Source: Gammaproteobacteria bacterium (GTDB lineage Bacteria; Pseudomonadota; Gammaproteobacteria; Steroidobacterales; Steroidobacteraceae). Taken from it: a DNA stretch of 64,000 nt. The translations under genes were made by a program, and so were the position numbers. The notes under the pieces are model-generated. The model did not search any database and was not told where the DNA came from. It saw only the letters and a list, made by a program, of their open reading frames with translations. Positions 1 through 10,166 of this stretch are shown one piece after another; the stretch's first letter is position 1; every line of letters begins with the position of its first letter. The stretch lies in contig JAHEAZ010000003.1 in the NCBI GenBank assembly GCA_024642505.1, forward strand, positions 56,583 to 120,582, in the 5' to 3' direction.

Positions 1-346
1 GCAGCGGTGTGGAGATGTTGTATGGCAGGTTTCCGCATACCCTGAGTGGTGAACCGTCCCCGGCCAGCTGTCGGAAATCCAGTTCGAGCACGTCGGCGTT
101 GTGGACGACCAGCTCGCCCAGTCCCGCGCAGCGCTGTCGGAGGATCGGGATCACATCGCGGTCGATCTCGATGACCTCGATGCGCCCAGTGCGCTCGAGC
201 ACTGGCGCAGTCAAGGCGCCCAGGCCCGGCCCGATTTCGACCAACCGCTCGCCCGGCCTTGGATCGATGGCGTCGACGATGCGACCGATTACGGTTCGGT
301 CGTGCAGGAAATGCTGGCCGAAGCGCTTCCGCGGGCGATGACTCAA
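1..346 (-). CDS. rsmA: 16S rRNA dimethyladenosine transferase RsmA/KsgA (5' part, cut by window edge)
   Basis: RsmA uses S-adenosylmethionine to dimethylate two adjacent adenines near the 3' end of 16S rRNA during 30S maturation. The first 115 codons are present and run off the left edge. They show the family N-terminal motif KRFGQHFL (residues 7-14), the SAM-binding motif VEIGPGLGALT (36-46) and the catalytic motif GNLPYN (105-110). I chose the TTG at 346 because it overlaps the pdxA stop codon and no other start lies in frame nearby. It is the last visible gene of the leftward lptD-surA-pdxA-rsmA unit. Confidence 0.93.
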   Translation of the reverse strand, partial: MSHRPRKRFGQHFLHDRTVIGRIVDAIDPRPGERLVEIGPGLGALTAPVLERTGRIEVIEIDRDVIPILRQRCAGLGELVVHNADVLELDFRQLAGDGSPLRVCGNLPYNISTPL

Positions 347-1320
347 GAGACCATCCCGCAGGCGAGCCGCAGCGCGGCCACCAGGCTGCCGCAGTCCGCG
401 CGCCCGCTGGCGGCCAGGTCGAGTGCCGTGCCGTGGTCTACCGAGGTCCGGACGATCGGCAGTCCTAGCGTGACGTTGACCCCATGACCGAACCCCGCAT
501 GCTTGATGACGGGCAGGCCCTGGTCGTGGAACATCGCCAGCACCGCATCGCCACTGGCAATCGACGTCTGGGTAAACGCCGTATCGGCTGGCAGCGGTCC
601 CCGCGCGTCGATGCCAAGCGCGCGAGCCTCGGCTATCGCCGGCGCGATCACGTCGATTTCCTCGCGTCCAAGATGTCCTGATTCGCCGGCGTGTGGATTC
701 AGGCCGCAGACCAGGATGCGCGGTGCCGCCAGGCGGAAGCGCGATCTCAGCCCCTGGTCAAGGACCGCCAGGGTCTCCACCAGCATGGACCGGTTGATCG
801 CGCCCGGAACCGCGCTCAGCGGAAGGTGGGTCGTAGCCAGCGCGACCCGGAGTTGCCCTGCGACCAGCAGCATGACCGGTCGTGCGCAGCCGAGCCTGGC
901 GGCCAGATACTCGGTATGGCCGGAGAACGCGATTCCCGAGTCATTGATGACCCCCTTGTGCACGGGAGCCGTAACCATCGCGGCAAACTCGCCGGTTGCG
1001 CAGCCGTCGGCGGCGGCGTCGAGAAGGGCGAGCACGTAACCGGCATTGTCCGGATGCAGTTGACCTGGAACAGCGGGCCTGGTCAGCTGCCGTGCCAGAA
1101 CCTGGATGCGTCCCGCCCGGTGGGCGCACGGCGGCAGCGTCGGATCGTAGTATTCGAGGGCGATGGAGAGGCCGAGCGCCCGCGCCCTTGACTCGAGCAT
1201 GTCGGGATCGCCAGCCAGCACCAGAGCGCAAGGCCAGTCGCGATCGGCAACCGCGAGACACAGATCGGGGCCGACGCCCGCGGGTTCGCCAGAAGTCAGC
1301 ACGAGGCGCTGCACTGTCAT
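343..1320 (-). CDS. pdxA: 4-hydroxythreonine-4-phosphate dehydrogenase PdxA
   Basis: PdxA oxidises 4-phosphohydroxy-L-threonine in the DXP-dependent route to pyridoxal phosphate. The protein is 325 residues, the usual length. It carries the three metal-binding histidines expected for the family: H165 (TTHLPL), H210 (NPHAGE) and H265 (MFHDQG). The N-terminal SGEPAGVGP and C-terminal RTSVDHGTALD motifs are also typical. Its stop overlaps the rsmA start, and a strong stem-loop lies between it and surA upstream. Placement between surA and rsmA is the standard gammaproteobacterial order. Confidence 0.96.
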   Translation of the reverse strand: MTVQRLVLTSGEPAGVGPDLCLAVADRDWPCALVLAGDPDMLESRARALGLSIALEYYDPTLPPCAHRAGRIQVLARQLTRPAVPGQLHPDNAGYVLALLDAAADGCATGEFAAMVTAPVHKGVINDSGIAFSGHTEYLAARLGCARPVMLLVAGQLRVALATTHLPLSAVPGAINRSMLVETLAVLDQGLRSRFRLAAPRILVCGLNPHAGESGHLGREEIDVIAPAIAEARALGIDARGPLPADTAFTQTSIASGDAVLAMFHDQGLPVIKHAGFGHGVNVTLGLPIVRTSVDHGTALDLAASGRADCGSLVAALRLACGMVS

Positions 1321-1338
1321 GCCCGACCCCCGTGATCG

Positions 1339-1364
1339 CGCATGCGGCCGGCAGGCCGCATGCG
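1339..1364 (-). other. Intercistronic stem-loop between surA and pdxA
   Basis: An 11-bp perfect inverted repeat (arms 1339-1349 and 1354-1364) encloses the four-base loop GGCA, immediately after the surA stop codon. There is no T-run on either strand, so a classical intrinsic terminator is doubtful. An RNA-processing or 3'-end-stabilising hairpin that sets surA and pdxA levels apart is possible. That role is inference; the inverted repeat itself is seen directly. Confidence 0.6.
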
Positions 1365-1365
1365 T

Positions 1366-2673
1366 TCAAGTGCCGCGGTACTCGACGTATGCCTCGTCGC
1401 GCAGCTGTCGCAGCCAGAGTTCCGTTTCCTCGTCGGCCTTGCTCTCACGCAGCGCCGAGAAAACCCGTTCCCGCCGCAGTTCGTCGCTCTGGTCATGGAA
1501 GCGCTTGCCGAGCAGTTGCACGATATGCCAGCCATACTGGGTGCGAAACGGTTCACTGATCTCGTTTTCCTGGAGCGCGCCCAATGCCGCGTCGAACTCG
1601 GGAACGAAGGTGCCCGGTGCGGTCCAGCCAAGGTCACCCCCCTGGGCGGCGGAGCCAGGATCCTCCGAGGTGATGCTGGCGAGCGCCGCGAAGTCCTCAC
1701 CCGCGAGGATGCGGGTCCGCAGTTCCTCGAGGCGCTGTCGTGTGGTCGCGTCGTCCTGGACTTCTGTCGGCCGCAACAGGACATGGCGCGCGTGAACCTG
1801 CTCGACCACCATTGGGACATCGCCGCCGCGGATGCCTTCCAGCTTGACGATGTGAAAGCCGGTCGGCGTGCGCATGGGCGGTGTCACCTGGCCGGGCTCC
1901 AGCTTGACCACTTCCTCGGCGATGAACTGCGGCAGCTGGGCCACTCTGCGCCAGCCGAGCTTGCCGCGCTCGAGTGCCGACTGCGCCTGTGAATAAGTGA
2001 TAGCTAGCTGGCCGAAATCCTCACCCGCGACTGCGCGCTGCTGGATCTCCTGGGCGCGGCGCTCGACCTGGCTCATCTGCGCCGCCGTGGCAGATTCGGG
2101 CAACGACAGCAGGATGTGCGAGACGTCGTATTCGACGTTCTCGTCCGCCTGGCCCGCCTGGCGTTCGAGCGCTTGCTCGAGTTCCCGCGGAGAGACGTAA
2201 ATGCGGGCCAGCACGTCGCGCTGGCGCAGCAGGCTGAGCGTGATCTCGCGCCGCATGTCTTCGCGATAGCCGGCGTAGTCGATGCCCTGCCGGGCCATCG
2301 CCACCGGCATCTGGTCGAAGGGAATATTGTTGCGCTCGGCGACGTCGCGCAGTGCGGAATTGAGCATCTCGTCGGATACCCTGATTCCCAGCCGCTCGGC
2401 CCGCTGCGCCTGGATTTCCTGCAGCACCAGTCGCTCGAGGACCTGCTGTCGGATCACCTGGTCCGGTGGCATCTGGCCCTCCTGCTCCCTGAGGCGGGCG
2501 ACGATGGACTCAACCTGCTGGTCGACCTGACTCTTGAGGACAATGCCTTCGTTGACCACTGCGGCGATCTTGTCGAGCTGCTGGCCCCGGGTGGAAAGTT
2601 CCTGCGTCTGGGGGTACGTCGCCGGGGAAACGAGCAAAAGGGCCAGAGCGAGGGATGGAATCAGGTATTTCAT
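1366..2673 (-). CDS. surA: Periplasmic chaperone and peptidyl-prolyl isomerase SurA
   Basis: SurA escorts unfolded outer-membrane proteins through the periplasm to the BAM complex. The 435-residue product starts with a signal peptide (hydrophobic segment about residues 5-20, cleavage near PATYPQ). It then has the SurA N-terminal chaperone region with the sequence LDKIAAVVNEGIVLKSQ and two parvulin domains (about 180-280 and 290-390). Each parvulin domain contains a recognisable HILL/HVLL strand and a final GWHIVQ or GFHIVK strand. It lies 15 bp downstream of lptD, whose product is one of SurA's best-known clients. Confidence 0.95.
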   Translation of the reverse strand: MKYLIPSLALALLLVSPATYPQTQELSTRGQQLDKIAAVVNEGIVLKSQVDQQVESIVARLREQEGQMPPDQVIRQQVLERLVLQEIQAQRAERLGIRVSDEMLNSALRDVAERNNIPFDQMPVAMARQGIDYAGYREDMRREITLSLLRQRDVLARIYVSPRELEQALERQAGQADENVEYDVSHILLSLPESATAAQMSQVERRAQEIQQRAVAGEDFGQLAITYSQAQSALERGKLGWRRVAQLPQFIAEEVVKLEPGQVTPPMRTPTGFHIVKLEGIRGGDVPMVVEQVHARHVLLRPTEVQDDATTRQRLEELRTRILAGEDFAALASITSEDPGSAAQGGDLGWTAPGTFVPEFDAALGALQENEISEPFRTQYGWHIVQLLGKRFHDQSDELRRERVFSALRESKADEETELWLRQLRDEAYVEYRGT

Positions 2674-2688
2674 GTGCTTACGTGCAGT

Positions 2689-4905
2689 TCAGGGCAGGGC
2701 GTCCGGGTCGCGGGAGTATCCACGAATGCCCCGCTCGAGGAAAGTGGCGGACGTCGTTCCGACCGACGAGAGCCCCTTGAGTTCCAGCTGCAGCGCCACG
2801 GAGGTGTCCTGGGAGCCGGTACGATTCGAAATGTACCGGCGGGCTACGACACGCAGCCGCCAGCAACAAGATTCGTATTCCACGCCTGCAAAGGCGTCGA
2901 GGCTCTGCGCGTCCTTCACGGAATAGACGTACCGGGCGTAGAGTGTCCACTCGCGGTCGACATGCCAGGCAGCCGAACCTTCCCATTGCTCGACCCGGCC
3001 TTCGCGGTAGCGATAGTCCAGGTTCACCACGGTGTCGCTGCGCGGACGATACTGCACGCCGGCCTGCCCGAGGATGGTGTTTGAGGCGTGCGGGTCCCAC
3101 TGCATCGCCAGGTCGACACTCCAGTTCCGGTAGGCAGATAGCTCGAGCTCGGCAATCAGGTCGGACGAGGCGCGCCGCTCGGGCAGCTCGCCGGGGAGCG
3201 TGACGCGGGAGTCGTCGAAGAAGTACTGCTGGCCAATGGTCGCGGCGAGGTACTGTCGGCCGCTGCCAGCGTCGAGCAGTCGGGTGGTGAATCCGACCGC
3301 CACCTGGTTCGCGTCGGCAAGCCGGTCGGCCCCGACATACCGATCCGCACGAAACAGTTGCACCATGTCGAGTTCGGGGAGTCCCGTGTCGAAGATCGGC
3401 AGGTCGTCCTGTTCACGGTAGGGAATCCAGGAATAGAGCGCTCGCGGCTCGAGTGTCTGGATCAGCTTACCGCGGGAGCCGGCGGGCCGATCGAATACCA
3501 GGCCAGCATCAACCGTGACCGCGGGTGCGGCTCGCGATGGCGAGTCGGAGCTGCCCGGCGCCGTCTGGTCGAGCTGGTAGGCCGTGTAACGATAGCTGGC
3601 CGAAGGATCGAGGAAATATCCGGGAGCACGAAGCGGCCAGGAGACGCGCGGCTCGACGTCCAGCCTGGTGCCGACGACGCCCTCGTCGCGCTGGAAATGC
3701 ACGAGTTCGCCCGACAAGCCGGCGACCAGGCCACTGGCGGCAACCGGCCAGCCACCCGCGAAGACCAGCTGGGGTACACGCGAGTACGGACGATCGAGCG
3801 GAGCGATCGTTCTATCAATGGTCTGGAAGTTCTGCAGCAATCCTTCGGCGCTCCAACCGGAACCCAGGTACTGGAGCAGTATCCTCCGCTCCAGGTAGGT
3901 GATGCTGGTGCCCTCTGGACCGCGGGCGAAGTCCTCGAAGTATCGGCTGTCGCTGGCATCCTCGAGGCTTGCGGATAACCTGAGCGAATCCGTGAAATCG
4001 GTCAGGTGGCGCAGCTGCAGGTAACCGCGGTCACGATCCGCTTGCCGGTCGGACGGCAAGTAGCGGCCGTCGATGCGCCCGCGGCTGCGTTCGGTGAGGT
4101 AACGGAAATTGCCGCTGAGCTCGATGCCACGGTTGCTGAACAGGCTTGGCATCAGCGTCGCGTCATAGTTGGACGCCAGGTTGAAGTAATAGGGAATGCC
4201 GAACTCGAAGCCATTGCTGCTCGACGTGCCGATGCTTGGGAACAGGAACCCCGACTTGCGGGCGTCTCCCGCGGGAAAGGAAATGTACGGGGTGTACAGC
4301 AGGGGAACGCCCATGAAGTCGAGGCGTACGTTGCGACCGGTGCCTTGCTGTCGCTCGCGGTCGATCTCAATGGACGATGCCTTGAACAACCAGTCGTCGT
4401 TACCAGCCGGACAGGTGGTGAACACGACGTCCTGCAGAGCCAGGTTTCCTTCCGGCGACAGCGCCAGTTCGCCGGCGGACCCGCGCGCGGGCCGGGTGGG
4501 CAGCTCGAACTCGGTTTCCGTGAAGCTGCCGCCGCGTCCACCGCTCCAGGTGCCGGTTGCACCGCGGATTCGCACCTCGGGGTCACGGTATTCGACGTCG
4601 CCCTCGACCTTGAACGAACGGCTGGCCGCCTCGTAGGTGGCAGTCTCGGCCGAAAGCGTTCGGTCTCCCTGGCGGACCGTGACCTGCCCAAGCAGTGACG
4701 CGTCCCCTGAACGGCCCACCTCCGCCCCCTCGCTCTCGATCTGGATCGGCTGGTCGGATGGATCGACCGTCCGGGCACCCGGCGCGGCAAGACCAGCTGG
4801 CGCCGCCTCTGGGTCGGCCGGTGCCGGGCAATCTGTTGCCCGAACCTCCGCAACGAGGCTACATGACAGCGTTGCGGCAAGTGTTCTGGCAAGGAAAGGA
4901 GTCAA
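2689..4905 (-). CDS. lptD: LPS-assembly outer-membrane protein LptD
   Basis: LptD is the outer-membrane barrel that, with the lipoprotein LptE, inserts lipopolysaccharide into the outer leaflet. The 738-residue protein has a signal peptide (residues 1-23) and a periplasmic OstA/LptA-like jellyroll (about 50-170, with repeated short beta strands around GDRTLSAETATYEA). A long C-terminal beta-barrel rich in alternating aromatic strands follows. The cysteine CPAP near the mature N-terminus and the adjacent pair SCCW near residue 680 fit the interdomain disulfides of this family. The start is a TTG at 4905: an in-frame stop lies about 40 bases upstream and no ATG intervenes. It is divergent from amgK. 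Confidence 0.93.
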   Translation of the reverse strand: MTPFLARTLAATLSCSLVAEVRATDCPAPADPEAAPAGLAAPGARTVDPSDQPIQIESEGAEVGRSGDASLLGQVTVRQGDRTLSAETATYEAASRSFKVEGDVEYRDPEVRIRGATGTWSGGRGGSFTETEFELPTRPARGSAGELALSPEGNLALQDVVFTTCPAGNDDWLFKASSIEIDRERQQGTGRNVRLDFMGVPLLYTPYISFPAGDARKSGFLFPSIGTSSSNGFEFGIPYYFNLASNYDATLMPSLFSNRGIELSGNFRYLTERSRGRIDGRYLPSDRQADRDRGYLQLRHLTDFTDSLRLSASLEDASDSRYFEDFARGPEGTSITYLERRILLQYLGSGWSAEGLLQNFQTIDRTIAPLDRPYSRVPQLVFAGGWPVAASGLVAGLSGELVHFQRDEGVVGTRLDVEPRVSWPLRAPGYFLDPSASYRYTAYQLDQTAPGSSDSPSRAAPAVTVDAGLVFDRPAGSRGKLIQTLEPRALYSWIPYREQDDLPIFDTGLPELDMVQLFRADRYVGADRLADANQVAVGFTTRLLDAGSGRQYLAATIGQQYFFDDSRVTLPGELPERRASSDLIAELELSAYRNWSVDLAMQWDPHASNTILGQAGVQYRPRSDTVVNLDYRYREGRVEQWEGSAAWHVDREWTLYARYVYSVKDAQSLDAFAGVEYESCCWRLRVVARRYISNRTGSQDTSVALQLELKGLSSVGTTSATFLERGIRGYSRDPDALP

Positions 4906-4992
4906 TTGTGCTTGCTTCCCGCGGGCTGCGAATCAGGCGAACTTCCCTGCGGACGGAAGGGTCGCCCGCACAGGGTCGCTTTCGACACAGTT

Positions 4993-4998
4993 TATAAT
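4993..4998 (+). promoter_or_regulatory. Candidate -10 element for amgK-murU
   Basis: A perfect TATAAT sits 32 bases upstream of the amgK ATG in the 119-bp divergent space with lptD. I see no good -35 hexamer at the normal distance. The AT-rich patch reads partly the same on the other strand, so it could also serve lptD. The hexamer is direct observation; promoter activity is inference. Confidence 0.45.
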
Positions 4999-5024
4999 GA
5001 TGAGTCTGTTCGCGTCCTCACATC

Positions 5025-6781
<1,757 letters not shown>

Positions 6782-6816
6782 ACTAGGCGACGGAAACGGG
6801 TCCAGCAGACACTCAA

Positions 6817-7827
6817 ATGAGCGAATTCAAGGGTATACCCATCAACCGCCGCAGCAGCGGCAAGAAGTACGTAACGCCACAGGGCATCACGGCGATTCGC
6901 GACGGAATCAAGCAGTCGGCCTGGGCCGAGCCGCTGCTGGTGGGGCGCAAGCCCCGCTGGTTGCGGGCGCCGATGCCGGCCGGCGCCAAGTTTGAGGCGG
7001 TCCGCGGCATCGTGCGTGAGCATCGGCTGAGCACGGTCTGCGAAGAAGCCAAGTGCCCCAATATCGGTGAATGCTGGAATGCCGGCACTGCCACGCTGAT
7101 GCTGATGGGTGCAGTGTGCACCCGTGCCTGCCGGTTTTGCGCGGTCGATACCGGCAATCCGCGCGGCTGGCTCGATGCCGAGGAGCCGGCGAATGCCGCG
7201 CGTACGGTAGAGTTGATGGGGCTGAAGTACGTGGTATTGACGTCGGTGAATCGCGACGACCTTGACGACGGGGGCGCCGGCCATTTCGCCGCGTGCGTAC
7301 GCGCAATCAAGCAGGCCAGTCCTGCTACGGCGGTCGAGGCGCTGACGCCCGACTTCCAGGGAGTGCTGTCCGACGTCGAGACGGTCGTCGACTCCGGGCT
7401 CGAGGTCTTTGCGCAGAACGTCGAGACGGTAAAGAGGCTCACTCACCCGGTGCGCGATCCGCGCGCCAGCTACGAGCAGACGCTCGCCGTGCTAGCCCAT
7501 GCCAGGCGCCACCGTCCAGGCGTACTGACGAAGACCAGCCTGATGCTCGGCCTCGGCGAGACCGACCAGGAAATACTCGCCACCATGGCCGATCTGCGCG
7601 CGATCGGCTGCGACATCCTGACGCTGGGCCAGTACCTGCGACCCACCACGAACCATCTTCCGGTGCACCACTACGTGGCGCCACAGGAATTCGAGGCATA
7701 CCGTGAAGAGGCGCTTGCAATGGGCTTCCTCGAGTGCGTTGCGGGCCCAATGGTTCGTTCGAGCTATCGGGCAGAACGCGCGCTGGAGAAGAACAACTGC
7801 GGCCTGGACGCCCCGGGTCAGGCCTGA
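6817..7827 (+). CDS. lipA: Lipoyl synthase LipA
   Basis: LipA is a radical-SAM enzyme that inserts two sulfurs into protein-bound octanoyl groups to make lipoyl cofactors. The 336-residue protein has both iron-sulfur binding motifs: the auxiliary-cluster cysteines in [12 protein letters not shown] (about residues 73-84) and the radical-SAM motif CTRACRFC (about 99-106). The C-terminal RSSY motif, whose serine ligates the auxiliary cluster, is present. A possible -10 (TAGACT, 6779-6784) overlaps the murU stop. It is followed by an osmC gene and lipB on the same strand. Confidence 0.97.
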   Translation: MSEFKGIPINRRSSGKKYVTPQGITAIRDGIKQSAWAEPLLVGRKPRWLRAPMPAGAKFEAVRGIVREHRLSTVCEEAKCPNIGECWNAGTATLMLMGAVCTRACRFCAVDTGNPRGWLDAEEPANAARTVELMGLKYVVLTSVNRDDLDDGGAGHFAACVRAIKQASPATAVEALTPDFQGVLSDVETVVDSGLEVFAQNVETVKRLTHPVRDPRASYEQTLAVLAHARRHRPGVLTKTSLMLGLGETDQEILATMADLRAIGCDILTLGQYLRPTTNHLPVHHYVAPQEFEAYREEALAMGFLECVAGPMVRSSYRAERALEKNNCGLDAPGQA

Positions 7828-7847
7828 GTATCAACCGGAGTCCATTC

Positions 7848-8282
7848 ATGCAGCCCTATCCCCACGTCTACAAGGTCAGCGCCGGCGCAACCAATGAGGG
7901 CGACGTGGCGCTGTCCTCACCCGACCTGCCGGAGCTGCCTTCCATGGCGCCGCCCGAATTTGGTGGGCCGCCCGGCTACTGGTCGCCGGAAACCCTGCTG
8001 GCGGCAGCTGTCGCCGACTGCTTTGTGTTGAGCTTTCGTGCGGTCGCGAGAGCAGGGAAGCTCGAGTGGAAGAGCGTGACCGCGGATGTCGACGCGGTGC
8101 TCGAGCGCATCGACGGCGTCGCGCGCTTTACACGGTTTACGACGCGTGCGCGCCTCGTCATTCCCGCTGGCGGCGACGCCGCTCGCGCCAGCATGCTCAT
8201 GGAGAAGGCGGAGAAGGTCTGCCTGGTCTCGAACTCGCTGACCAGCGAACGCCACCTGCAGTCCGAGGTCGTCGAGGACTGA
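7848..8282 (+). CDS. OsmC/Ohr-family redox protein
   Basis: The 144-residue protein has the OsmC fold layout: an N-terminal substrate region, then the first redox cysteine C58 in [10 protein letters not shown] and the second, C125, in KVCLVSNSL. Family members reduce organic hydroperoxides with these two cysteines. Which substrate this one uses cannot be told from sequence. It sits between lipA and lipB with its stop overlapping the lipB start (TGATG). That suggests co-expression; dihydrolipoyl proteins are known reductants for Ohr-type enzymes, so a functional link to lipoate is plausible but inferred. Confidence 0.88.
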   Translation: MQPYPHVYKVSAGATNEGDVALSSPDLPELPSMAPPEFGGPPGYWSPETLLAAAVADCFVLSFRAVARAGKLEWKSVTADVDAVLERIDGVARFTRFTTRARLVIPAGGDAARASMLMEKAEKVCLVSNSLTSERHLQSEVVED

Positions 8283-8977
8283 TGACCAGCGCGCCAGGAG
8301 AATCGCTGGAGAAGGGGTCAGTCCCCATTTCCGGCAGCGTACTTGTGCGCTGGCTCGGCCGCGTCGACTACGAGCCGACGTGGCGGGCAATGCAGAAATT
8401 CACTGACGCGCGAGCGCCCGAGACTCCCGATGAGATCTGGTTCCTCGAGCACCCGCCGGTTTTCACGCAGGGAATGAACGGCAAGGCGGAGCATGTACTG
8501 GCAGCGGGCGACATCCCGGTTGTCGCCATCGATCGCGGCGGACAGGTGACCTACCACGGGCCGGGACAGCTCATCGTCTATCCACTGCTGGATCTGAGGC
8601 GCCTAAGGCTTGGCGTGCGTGATCTGGTGATGGCGCTGGAGCGGGCGATTTCCCGCCATGCCGCGGCGCACGGTGTCGTCGCAGCCGGGCGGCGTGATGC
8701 ACCGGGCGTCTATGTGGGAAAACGCAAGCTGGCCAGTCTCGGCCTGAGGGTACGGCGCGGCGCCAGCTTCCACGGGCTGGCACTGAACGTCGACATGAAT
8801 CTGGAGCCTTTCGCGCGGATAAATCCCTGCGGCTACAAGGGCCTGGAGATGACCCAATTTCAGGACCTCGGAGTCCGGCTCACGGTGGGCGATGCCGCGC
8901 GCGAGCTGGCGCCGTTACTCTGTGGGGAACTGGGAACTACGTGGGACGGGAAGTGGAGCGATGGAGGCCCGCCGTGA
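8282..8977 (+). CDS. lipB: Octanoyl-[ACP]:protein octanoyltransferase LipB
   Basis: LipB moves the octanoyl chain from acyl carrier protein to lipoyl domains, the step before LipA. The 231-residue protein shows the family motifs [12 protein letters not shown], the catalytic lysine K149 ([11 protein letters not shown]) and the catalytic cysteine C183 (NPCGYKG). The start overlaps the osmC-like gene by one base. The recognisable LipB fold begins only near residue 20 ([11 protein letters not shown]). The preceding residues are partly encoded by a dispersed palindromic repeat, so the true start could also be internal. It converges with ybeD. Confidence 0.95.
   Translation: MTSAPGESLEKGSVPISGSVLVRWLGRVDYEPTWRAMQKFTDARAPETPDEIWFLEHPPVFTQGMNGKAEHVLAAGDIPVVAIDRGGQVTYHGPGQLIVYPLLDLRRLRLGVRDLVMALERAISRHAAAHGVVAAGRRDAPGVYVGKRKLASLGLRVRRGASFHGLALNVDMNLEPFARINPCGYKGLEMTQFQDLGVRLTVGDAARELAPLLCGELGTTWDGKWSDGGPP
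8312..8333. repeat. GGGG-CAGT-CCCC palindromic repeat inside the 5' end of lipB
   Basis: The sequence AAGGGGTCAGTCCCCATTTC begins here. It closely matches the arm of the hairpin at 63352-63405 and shares the GGGGACNGTCCCC core with the copies near 33.9 and 39.5 kb. It lies about 30 bases into lipB, in frame, and encodes residues KGSVPIS ahead of the conserved fold. Confidence 0.6.
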
Positions 8978-9026
8978 GTGCCAGCAGGCAAATCGTGCCC
9001 TGAACTCGCGAGCTGCCAGCCAACGG

Positions 9027-9296
9027 CTACAGCGCCACCAGAACCACGCCGCTGGATGTCAGGTCCTGGTATATGGCATCCAGCTGCGCGCGGCTCTGCG
9101 CCTCGATGGTGTAGGTCAGCGCCAGAAAATTTCCCTTGGCGCTTGGACGTTCGTTGATCTTCGTAGCTTCGAGAGGCCCGGCATGCCGCTCGACGATCGC
9201 CCGCGTCAATGACCGGAATTGGTCCGACTCGCGACCCATGACCTTGATCGGGAATTCGCACGGAAACCTGAAGAGCTCGTCGTCACTCCCGGTCAT
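9027..9296 (-). CDS. ybeD: YbeD/DUF493 family protein
   Basis: This 89-residue protein matches the small DUF493 (YbeD) family, an ACT-like fold of unsettled function usually found between dacA and lipB. Typical features are FPCEFPIKVMG at the start, the central RPSAKGNFLALT segment and the C-terminal LTSSGVVLVAL. Its ATG overlaps the stop of the D-amino acid aminotransferase gene (ATGA), so the two are probably translationally coupled. It ends 49 bp from the converging lipB. Confidence 0.9.
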   Translation of the reverse strand: MTGSDDELFRFPCEFPIKVMGRESDQFRSLTRAIVERHAGPLEATKINERPSAKGNFLALTYTIEAQSRAQLDAIYQDLTSSGVVLVAL

Positions 9297-10165
9297 TCGG
9301 TGCATTCCGTCGAGAACTCGTGGCGCGTGGCCAGCCAGGTTGCACACAGCCGGCGAAATACCGGTCCAGTCCGGCCGTCGCCGACCGGCCTGCCATCGAG
9401 CTGCGTCACCGCACGCACGCCGCCACCCGCCGATGCCAGGATAAGTTCCGGCGCCTGCCGCAGCTCGCCCTCGCTGATCTCGTCGAGGTTCCAGTTGATG
9501 TCGCAGCGAGCGGCGACCTCCTCCAGCACGGCACGCGTCGTTCCCGGAAGCAGGTGGTGCGATTGCGGCGGCGTCACCAGTCCGCCGCTGCGGACGATGT
9601 GTACGCTGCTGGTCGAGCCCTCGGTCAGCCACCCGTCCCTCAGCAGGACTGCCTCGCTGGCGCCGGCATCCTGCGCTCCCCATCTCAGCAAAACGTTGGC
9701 GAGTAGCGAAGTGGACTTGATATCGCAGCGACCCCAGCGATTGTCAGGCGCGGTCACGCAGGTGACGCCGCTTTCGAGCAGGTCGTCCCGTAGTGGAGCG
9801 AGACGACTGGCACAGCAGAACATGGTCGGCTGTAGGTCCGGTCCCGGCACGTGGGTGCGCTCAGCCTCCGCGCCGCGTGTGACCTGCAGATAGATGAACA
9901 GGTCGCCGCCTCCATTGCGCGTGACCAGGCCGCCAAGGATGCGCTGCCAGGCGTCGTGGGACAGCGTGGGCTCCATGCGAATCTCGCGCAGGCTGCGATC
10001 GAGCCGGTCAAGATGCTGCTGCAGTCGGTAGGCACGGCCCGCGTAGACCGGGAATGCCTCGTAGACTCCGTCGCCGAACAGAAATCCACGGTCGAGCGGT
10101 GAGATCCGTGCCTCGGCGATCGGCAGGAACTGCCCGTCCAGCCAGGCGACTTCGCAGACTGCCAT
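9293..10165 (-). CDS. dat: D-amino acid aminotransferase
   Basis: A 290-residue fold-type IV PLP enzyme. D-amino acid aminotransferases interconvert D-alanine and D-glutamate with their keto acids, supplying D-amino acids for the wall. The start motif RGFLFGDGVYEAFPV, the likely Schiff-base lysine K150 in CDIKSTSLLANVL and the C-terminal LPGTTRAVLEE all fit. A branched-chain aminotransferase or 4-amino-4-deoxychorismate lyase shares the fold. I favour Dat because the gene is one base downstream of dacA, within the peptidoglycan cluster. I chose ATG 10165 because it directly follows the dacA stop. Confidence 0.85.
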   Translation of the reverse strand: MAVCEVAWLDGQFLPIAEARISPLDRGFLFGDGVYEAFPVYAGRAYRLQQHLDRLDRSLREIRMEPTLSHDAWQRILGGLVTRNGGGDLFIYLQVTRGAEAERTHVPGPDLQPTMFCCASRLAPLRDDLLESGVTCVTAPDNRWGRCDIKSTSLLANVLLRWGAQDAGASEAVLLRDGWLTEGSTSSVHIVRSGGLVTPPQSHHLLPGTTRAVLEEVAARCDINWNLDEISEGELRQAPELILASAGGGVRAVTQLDGRPVGDGRTGPVFRRLCATWLATRHEFSTECTE

Positions 10166-10166
10166 C

